Source of the DNA: an uncultured bacterium
Lineage (GTDB): Bacteria > Pseudomonadota > Alphaproteobacteria > Rhodospirillales > Rhodospirillaceae
Length of the DNA stretch: 10,416 bases
NCBI GenBank assembly: GCA_903896775.1
Contig: CAITZE010000343.1
Location: forward strand, 1 to 10,416
Direction of reading: 5' to 3'
Shown here: piece after piece, positions 6,264 to 10,416 of the stretch
Numbering within the stretch: the stretch's first letter is position 1
Layout of the letters: every line of letters begins with the position of its first letter
Made by a program: the position numbers and the translations under genes
The notes under the pieces: model-generated
The model's database searches: none
Told to the model about the DNA's origin: nothing
What the model saw: the letters and a program-made list of their open reading frames with translations, nothing else

Positions 6264-8537
6264 ATGAAGAAGCAATTCTTGAGGGCGCTGTGCGCGTCGA
6301 CGTGTTTTGTTACGGTCAGTAGTGCTTGGGTGAGTGCGAGTTTCGCGGCGGCTGCATCGGCAGTGCCGGTGGTCGCCGACGGCATCGGCGGTACCGTGAC
6401 GGGGACCAAGGGCCCCGAAGCCGGCGTGTGGGTTATCGCCGAGACACACGATATGCCGACAAAATTCATCAAGATTGTCGTTACTGACGATCAGGGCCGC
6501 TTCATGCTGCCCGAAATGCCCAAAGCGAAATACGAGGTCTGGGTGCGCGGTTATGGCCTAGTTGACTCGGCTCACGTCGAAGGCGTACCCGGCAAGAACA
6601 TCGAACTCAAGTCCATGCAGGCGCCCGACGCCAAAGCAGCGGCGCAATATTATCCCGCGAATTACTGGGAAGCGATGTTCAAGATCCCACCTGCCAGCGA
6701 TTTCCCTGGCACCGGCCCCAAAGGCAATGGCATCGCCATAAATATGAAATCTCAACAGCAGTGGTTAGAGCTTTTGAAAAACGGCTGCCATCAGTGCCAT
6801 CAGCAAGGCGACAAAACCACGCGCACATTGCTCGACAACACACCGGAAGGCTGGGCTGATCGCATCAGCAAAGCGCGCGCGTCCGGCGATCAAGCCCTCG
6901 GCAACACTGGTCCCGAGCACGCACTCACGATGCAAAACCGCATGACTCAATATGGCCGTGCGCGCGGGCTCAACATGTTCGCTGACTTCACACAACGCGT
7001 CGCCAAAGGCGAAATTCCCAAGGACGCGCCGCCGCGTCCGCAAGCCATGGAACGCAACATTGTGCTGACGGCTTGGGATTGGTCCAACGGTCGCTATACA
7101 CATGACCTGGTGTCGACCGACCGCAACAATCCGACCATGAACGCCAACGGCCCTATTTATGGTGTCGTCGGTGTGTGGGGTCACGTCGAAGTCTTGAATC
7201 CGGTTACGGCGCAGCAGTCGGAATTTGCGTACCGGGTCAACGAAACCAAGAACGTCGATCTTCTCGATCAACCCGATCCCACGCATAACGGTGTTCCGCA
7301 TAATCCGATGCTGGATAGCAAAGGCCGACTTTGGATCACCGATCGCGGATACCGCGACCGCAAAGAAGCGGCCAAAGCGCCGCCGAAGCTGCCCTACTGC
7401 ACAGACGCAGCGGTCAGCAAATACGCCAAGTACTTCCCAATCCCGGGTAAGGCCACACAGACCATGGTGGTCTGGGATCCGAAGACAAACAAGATCGACG
7501 GCGTTTCGATGTGCAGCAACGTGCAGCATCTGATGCAATCGACCGACGGCAAGATGTTCATCAGCGGCGACACCAATGTCGCGTCTTGGGTTGATGTACC
7601 TGAGTGGGACAAATCGCACGATCAGGCGAAAGCGACGGGATGGTGCCCCTTGGTGCTCGATACCAATTCCAAAACACCGTCCAAAGCCGGTGCGTTGAAC
7701 GAAGTCGTCATCACGCCCGACCGCGAACAGTGGAATAAACCTGCCGGCGGCGGTGGCGGCGAAGGCGGCGAGGAAGGGGCTACGGCCAGCGTCGTCGAAG
7801 CCAAGCCGATCGATCCAACGAAGGACACGCGCATCAGCGGCTTCCTCTACGGCCAGGATGTCGACGTGACCGACGGCTCCATGTGGTACGGCAAGACCAG
7901 TCCGTGGCCGAGCTCAATCATTCGGTTCAGCCCCGGCACCAATCCGCCGGAAACCTGCCGCACGGAAGCTTACGAAGCCGCGAAGCTGCCGGATGGCAGC
8001 TACGAGGGCTACAACATCCGTGGCATGTCGGTGGATTCGAAGGGTGTCGCTTGGGCCGCCTTCGGCATGGGCCGTTTAGGCAAACTTGATCGCTCCAAGT
8101 GTAAAGTGCTGAGTGGTCCGACGGCGACCGGCCAGCATTGTCCAGAAGGCTGGAGCTACTACAACTCGCCGGGCCCGAACTATGAAGGCGTGAAAAACGG
8201 CTCGGCCGACTTCCACTATCTTATGTGGGTCGATCTGCACGACACGATGGGCTTTGGCAAAGACACGCCGATTGTTGCCGGATCGAACTCCGACTCGCTG
8301 CTCGCGTTCAATCCGACGAGCGAGAAGTGGACCATCATGCGCGTGCCGTATCCGATGGACTTCCATACCCGTGGCATGGATGGCCGCATCGACGACGCTA
8401 AAGCAGGCTGGAAAGGCAAAGGAGTCTACGCAACTTACGCCTCACAGCCGGTCTGGCATGAGGAAGGCGGCGATGACGGACTCTCAGGTCCGACGATGGT
8501 GAAGTTCCAACTGCGCCCTGATCCATTGTCTCATTAG
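6264..8537 (+). CDS. Exported CxxCH haem protein with carboxypeptidase-regulatory-like and propeller-like domains, copy 1
   Basis: A 757-residue protein. Residues 1-33 form a Sec signal peptide (MKKQFLRALC... to FAAAASA). Residues about 40-115 look like a carboxypeptidase-regulatory/CnaB-like beta-sandwich: GIGGTVTGTKGPEAGVWVIAE, VVTDDQGRFMLPEMP, KYEVWVRGYG. A single class-I cytochrome c motif C175-H-Q-C178-H179 follows, with a conserved helical region after it (GRARGLNMFADFTQRVAKGE). From about residue 320 onward, repeats of the type LDSKGRLWITDRGYR, STDGKMFISGD and SVDSKGVAWAAFGMGRLGKLD resemble Vgb/SMP-30/NHL beta-propeller blades. Six further Cys (379, 417, 461, 565, 613, 626) may form disulphides. 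A Gly/Glu-rich linker lies at about residues 494-506. The protein probably acts in the periplasm or outside the cell, binding haem covalently; redox partner and substrate are unknown. The 6246 start would add six residues but is disfavoured by the ribosome-binding site. It is paralogous to the next gene. Confidence 0.8.
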   Translation: MKKQFLRALCASTCFVTVSSAWVSASFAAAASAVPVVADGIGGTVTGTKGPEAGVWVIAETHDMPTKFIKIVVTDDQGRFMLPEMPKAKYEVWVRGYGLVDSAHVEGVPGKNIELKSMQAPDAKAAAQYYPANYWEAMFKIPPASDFPGTGPKGNGIAINMKSQQQWLELLKNGCHQCHQQGDKTTRTLLDNTPEGWADRISKARASGDQALGNTGPEHALTMQNRMTQYGRARGLNMFADFTQRVAKGEIPKDAPPRPQAMERNIVLTAWDWSNGRYTHDLVSTDRNNPTMNANGPIYGVVGVWGHVEVLNPVTAQQSEFAYRVNETKNVDLLDQPDPTHNGVPHNPMLDSKGRLWITDRGYRDRKEAAKAPPKLPYCTDAAVSKYAKYFPIPGKATQTMVVWDPKTNKIDGVSMCSNVQHLMQSTDGKMFISGDTNVASWVDVPEWDKSHDQAKATGWCPLVLDTNSKTPSKAGALNEVVITPDREQWNKPAGGGGGEGGEEGATASVVEAKPIDPTKDTRISGFLYGQDVDVTDGSMWYGKTSPWPSSIIRFSPGTNPPETCRTEAYEAAKLPDGSYEGYNIRGMSVDSKGVAWAAFGMGRLGKLDRSKCKVLSGPTATGQHCPEGWSYYNSPGPNYEGVKNGSADFHYLMWVDLHDTMGFGKDTPIVAGSNSDSLLAFNPTSEKWTIMRVPYPMDFHTRGMDGRIDDAKAGWKGKGVYATYASQPVWHEEGGDDGLSGPTMVKFQLRPDPLSH

Positions 8538-8604
8538 TTCTCTCACTGGAACGAGACTAAAGAATAATTTAAGGCCAAAGCTAACGAGCTAAGACCAGAC
8601 GATG

Positions 8605-8644
8605 AAACCCGCAGCATAGAGAAAGGCCTCTATTCTGCGGGTTT
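8605..8644 (+). terminator. Strong hairpin terminator after haem protein copy 1
   Basis: A 17-bp stem with a single C-T mismatch (8605-8621 pairing with 8628-8644) and a 6-nt loop AAAGGC, lying 67 nt after the stop codon. The stem ends in AAACCC/GGGTTT, so the T-run is short (TTTCT). Its position between the paralogues suggests they are transcribed separately. Confidence 0.75.
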
Positions 8645-8664
8645 CTACGTTGATAGAGAGCTAT

Positions 8665-8682
8665 TTGTGCTGCGCTGCACAA
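8665..8682 (+). promoter_or_regulatory. CRP/FNR-superfamily-like palindrome upstream of copy 2
   Basis: TTGTGCTGCGCTGCACAA reads as TTGTGC-N6-GCACAA. Half-site form and 6-nt spacing resemble the CRP consensus TGTGA-N6-TCACA with the fifth base changed. The centre is about 55 nt before the predicted transcription start, a position used by activators. The left half is conserved upstream of copy 1 (5986-5996) but the right half is not. Confidence 0.35.
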
Positions 8683-8693
8683 TCTGAGGGATA

Positions 8694-8722
8694 TTGGCAT
8701 CACGCGTTTTTGAACGTAGAGT
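8694..8722 (+). promoter_or_regulatory. Candidate sigma70-type promoter of haem protein copy 2
   Basis: TTGGCA (8694-8699), a 17-nt spacer and TAGAGT (8717-8722). Both hexamers recur upstream of copy 1 (6031-6060), and the GTCATA that follows is at nearly the same distance (9 versus 8 nt). The leader would be about 220 nt. Confidence 0.5.
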
Positions 8723-8934
8723 GCGCGCCAGTCATAAAAGCCGCGATGGGACTGGCCCGGCTTCTACGACGATCACCGTTTCGGTCCCAGAAAGAAAATC
8801 AGAAAGCCGAACGAGAAAAAGGCGAAGTTCCAGTCATGGGCTAGCCGTACTGTTTGGGATGCTTGCCGAGCAGTAGAACTTATAAAAATGGGCGTTAAAT
8901 ACCGCACGGGGCCATCCGGCCTGGCGGTCAATGT

Positions 8935-8939
8935 GGAGG
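8935..8939 (+). promoter_or_regulatory. Shine-Dalgarno of copy 2 (decides start)
   Basis: A full GGAGG lies 9 nt before ATG 8949 and just after an in-frame ATG at 8931, so 8949 is the better start. Confidence 0.75.
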
Positions 8940-8948
8940 TTAAAGACT

Positions 8949-10416
8949 ATGAAGAGGCAGTTTATCAGGGCGCTCTGTGCGTCTACTTGTTTTGTTGCCG
9001 TGAGCGGCGCCTGGGTCAACGCGAGCATGGCTGCTGCGGCGGCATCTGGCGTCCCGATGGCTGCGGACGGCATCGGCGGCGTTGTCGCCAGCGCCAAAGG
9101 TCCGGAAGCCGGCGTGTGGGTTATTGCCGAAACGCATGACCTTCCGACCAAATTCCTCAAAGTCGTCGTCACCGACGATCAAGGCCGTTTCTTCCTGCCC
9201 GAACTGCCCAAGGCAAAGTACGAAGTTTGGGTCCGCGGCTACGGTCTCGTTGACTCGGCGCACGTCGAAGGCATGCCCGGCAAAAACATCGACCTGAAGG
9301 CCGTTGTTGCACCCGACGCAAAAGCCGCCGCGCAGTACTATCCGGCCAACTACTGGGAATCGATGTACAAGATCCCGGCGCAGAACGAATTCCCGGGCAC
9401 CGGCCCCAAGGGTAACGGCATCGCCGCCAACCTGCAGACGCAGCAACAATGGCTGCAGATCTTCAAGGACGGCTGTCACCAGTGTCACCAGCAGGGCGAC
9501 AAGACCACCCGCACCCTGCTCGACAACACCCCGGAAGGCTGGGCTGATCGTATCTCTAAAGCCCGCGCTCCTGGCGACCAGGCTGTCGGCAACACCGGCG
9601 CCGAAAACGCCGCCACCATGAACAACCGCATGTCGCAATATGGCCGCGCTCGCGGTCTCGGCATGTTCGCCGACTTCACGCAGCGCGTCGCCAAGGGCGA
9701 AGTGCCGAAGGAAGCCCCGCCGCGTCCGCAAGGCGTGGAACGCAACATCGTTCTGACGTCATGGGATTGGGGTAACGGCCGTTACATCCACGACCTCGTG
9801 TCGTCGGACCGTAACAACCCCACGACGAACGCCAACGGCAACATCTACGGCATCACCGCTTTCTCCGGTTATGTCGAAGTGTTGAACCCGATGAAGAACG
9901 AAGCTTCGGAATTCGCCTATCGCGTTGACGAAACCAAAGGCGTGAAGATCATCGACAACCCGGAAGAAGCTCAGCCCGGCGTTCCGCACAACCCGATGCT
10001 CGACAGCGAAAACCGCCTCTGGCTCACCGATCGTGGTTATCGCGATCAGAAGGAAGCCGCGAAAGCTCCGCCGAAGCTGGCCTATTGCAGCGAAGCGAGC
10101 GCCAGCCCGTACGCCAAGTACTGGCCGCAGCCCGGTAAGGCGACTGCCACCCTGGTCAACTACGATCCGAAGACCAAGCAAGTCGCTGGCATCTCGATGT
10201 GCAACAGCTTGCACCACCTGATGCAAGCCACCGACGGCAAGATGTACACCTCGGGCGCTGGTCTCGCGAGCTGGGCCGATATCCCGGCTTGGGACAAGAA
10301 CGGCCACGACCAAACCAAGGTTGTTGGTTGGTGCCCGTTCGTGATCGACACCAACTCCAAGACCCCGTCTAAAGTTGGCGCGCTCAGCGAAACCGTGATC
10401 GACACCAATCGTGACA
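8949..10416 (+). CDS. Exported CxxCH haem protein with regulatory-like and propeller-like domains, copy 2 (3' truncated by window)
   Basis: The frame opens at ATG 8949 and stays open to the window edge (489 codons visible). By eye about 70-75% of residues match the upstream paralogue, with only small gaps. The same parts appear in the same order: a signal peptide (MKRQFIRALC... to NASMAAAAASG), a carboxypeptidase-regulatory-like domain (about 40-116), the CxxCH motif C176-H-Q-C179-H180, the GRARGLGMFADFTQRVAKGE helix region, and propeller-like blades such as LDSENRLWLTDRGYR and ATDGKMYTSG. Cys of the YC, SMC and GWC motifs are shared with copy 1. Codon use is much more biased than in copy 1: all Asn codons but the last visible one are AAC, which suggests high expression. 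The missing part should include the linker and last blades. An antisense open frame (8940-9731) is taken as a shadow. The biochemical role is unknown. Confidence 0.8.
   Translation, partial: MKRQFIRALCASTCFVAVSGAWVNASMAAAAASGVPMAADGIGGVVASAKGPEAGVWVIAETHDLPTKFLKVVVTDDQGRFFLPELPKAKYEVWVRGYGLVDSAHVEGMPGKNIDLKAVVAPDAKAAAQYYPANYWESMYKIPAQNEFPGTGPKGNGIAANLQTQQQWLQIFKDGCHQCHQQGDKTTRTLLDNTPEGWADRISKARAPGDQAVGNTGAENAATMNNRMSQYGRARGLGMFADFTQRVAKGEVPKEAPPRPQGVERNIVLTSWDWGNGRYIHDLVSSDRNNPTTNANGNIYGITAFSGYVEVLNPMKNEASEFAYRVDETKGVKIIDNPEEAQPGVPHNPMLDSENRLWLTDRGYRDQKEAAKAPPKLAYCSEASASPYAKYWPQPGKATATLVNYDPKTKQVAGISMCNSLHHLMQATDGKMYTSGAGLASWADIPAWDKNGHDQTKVVGWCPFVIDTNSKTPSKVGALSETVIDTNRD

Larger units (their letters stand above)
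8538..8948. promoter_or_regulatory. Intergenic region between the two paralogues
   Basis: These 411 nt contain no credible gene; short open frames around 8650-8876 have no ribosome-binding site and no family resemblance. The region holds the copy 1 terminator (8605-8644), an 18-bp palindrome (8665-8682), a promoter candidate (8694-8722), a leader stem-loop (8738-8763) and the copy 2 ribosome-binding site. It aligns in blocks with the region upstream of copy 1, and the final block (8910-8948) matches 6223-6263 closely. Confidence 0.6.
5986..10416 (+). repeat. Tandem gene duplication including promoter leaders
   Basis: Unit 1 spans roughly 5986-8537 and unit 2 roughly 8663 to beyond the window end. 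Matching leader blocks in order are ATTT(A/G)TGCTGC (5986 / 8663), ATATTGGC (6005 / 8691), GTAGA(C/G)T (6054 / 8716), GTCATA (6068 / 8731) and the ribosome-binding-site block (6223-6263 / 8910-8948). The coding parts then align throughout. DNA identity is clearly lower than protein identity, so the duplication is old and both copies have been kept under selection. Confidence 0.7.

Noticed and set aside
6765..7619. Open frame of 284 codons on the - strand inside haem protein copy 1
   Set aside because: It is antisense to a well-supported gene. A similar antisense frame appears opposite copy 2, as expected from shared codon use, and neither shows a domain.
8650..8876. Short + strand open frames in the gap between the paralogues
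   Set aside because: They have no ribosome-binding site and no family resemblance, and they overlap the promoter and leader blocks shared with copy 1.
8881..8886. TATAAA as a -10 element for copy 2
   Set aside because: The nearest -35-like hexamer (TTGCCG, 8863-8868) is only 12 nt away, and the site is not conserved upstream of copy 1 at the matching position.
8888..9139. Open frame of 83 codons overlapping the start of copy 2
   Set aside because: It lies out of frame with the signal peptide of copy 2 and yields a Cys/Arg-rich product typical of a frame-shifted reading.
8940..9731. Open frame of 263 codons on the - strand inside haem protein copy 2
   Set aside because: It is the shadow of the copy 2 reading frame, and its sequence mirrors the antisense frame of copy 1.

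Overview
The window looks like a chromosomal segment of a Gram-negative bacterium, most likely a proteobacterium. It carries a chaperone-usher fimbrial cluster of the Csu (spore coat U, SCPU) type, nearly all proteins have Sec signal peptides, and base composition is moderately GC-rich. The lineage (perhaps Alphaproteobacteria) cannot be fixed from sequence alone. No tRNA, rRNA, CRISPR array, transposase or phage gene was seen.

Positions 1-4295 hold a compact fimbrial operon on the + strand: the 3' end of an SCPU-type pilin, a PapD-like periplasmic chaperone, an outer-membrane usher, and a small SCPU protein whose start overlaps the usher end by 19 nt. The pilin is separated from the assembly genes by a structured 238-nt gap. 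That gap contains a hairpin closed by a GCAA tetraloop, a cluster of three related inverted and direct motifs, and a further inverted repeat just before the chaperone ribosome-binding site. A bidirectional hairpin terminator at 4260-4295 ends the operon and also serves the convergent gene.

Positions 4313-5851 (- strand) encode a secreted M28-family metallopeptidase-like protein with an inserted protease-associated (PA) type region. Most metal-site motifs are visible, but the canonical Glu-Glu pair is replaced by a His-His-His run.

Positions 5852-10416 are the most unusual part. Diverging from the peptidase are two tandem paralogous genes; the second runs off the window. Each encodes an exported protein with a carboxypeptidase-regulatory-like beta-sandwich, a single CxxCH haem-attachment motif, and a long C-terminal part with repeats resembling a Vgb/SMP-30/NHL-type beta-propeller. 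The duplication covers both the genes and their leaders: matching blocks recur upstream of each copy, including a TTGGCA / TAGA(C/G)T promoter candidate and a shared start context. The copies differ in operator-like palindromes and in codon bias, and the downstream copy looks adapted for high expression. A strong hairpin terminator separates them, so each is probably its own transcription unit.

Working picture (inference): a surface-adhesion organelle operon lies beside a cell-envelope module of a divergent peptidase and a duplicated haem/propeller protein of unknown function. Their co-location suggests, but does not prove, that the peptidase and haem proteins act on related extracytoplasmic substrates.
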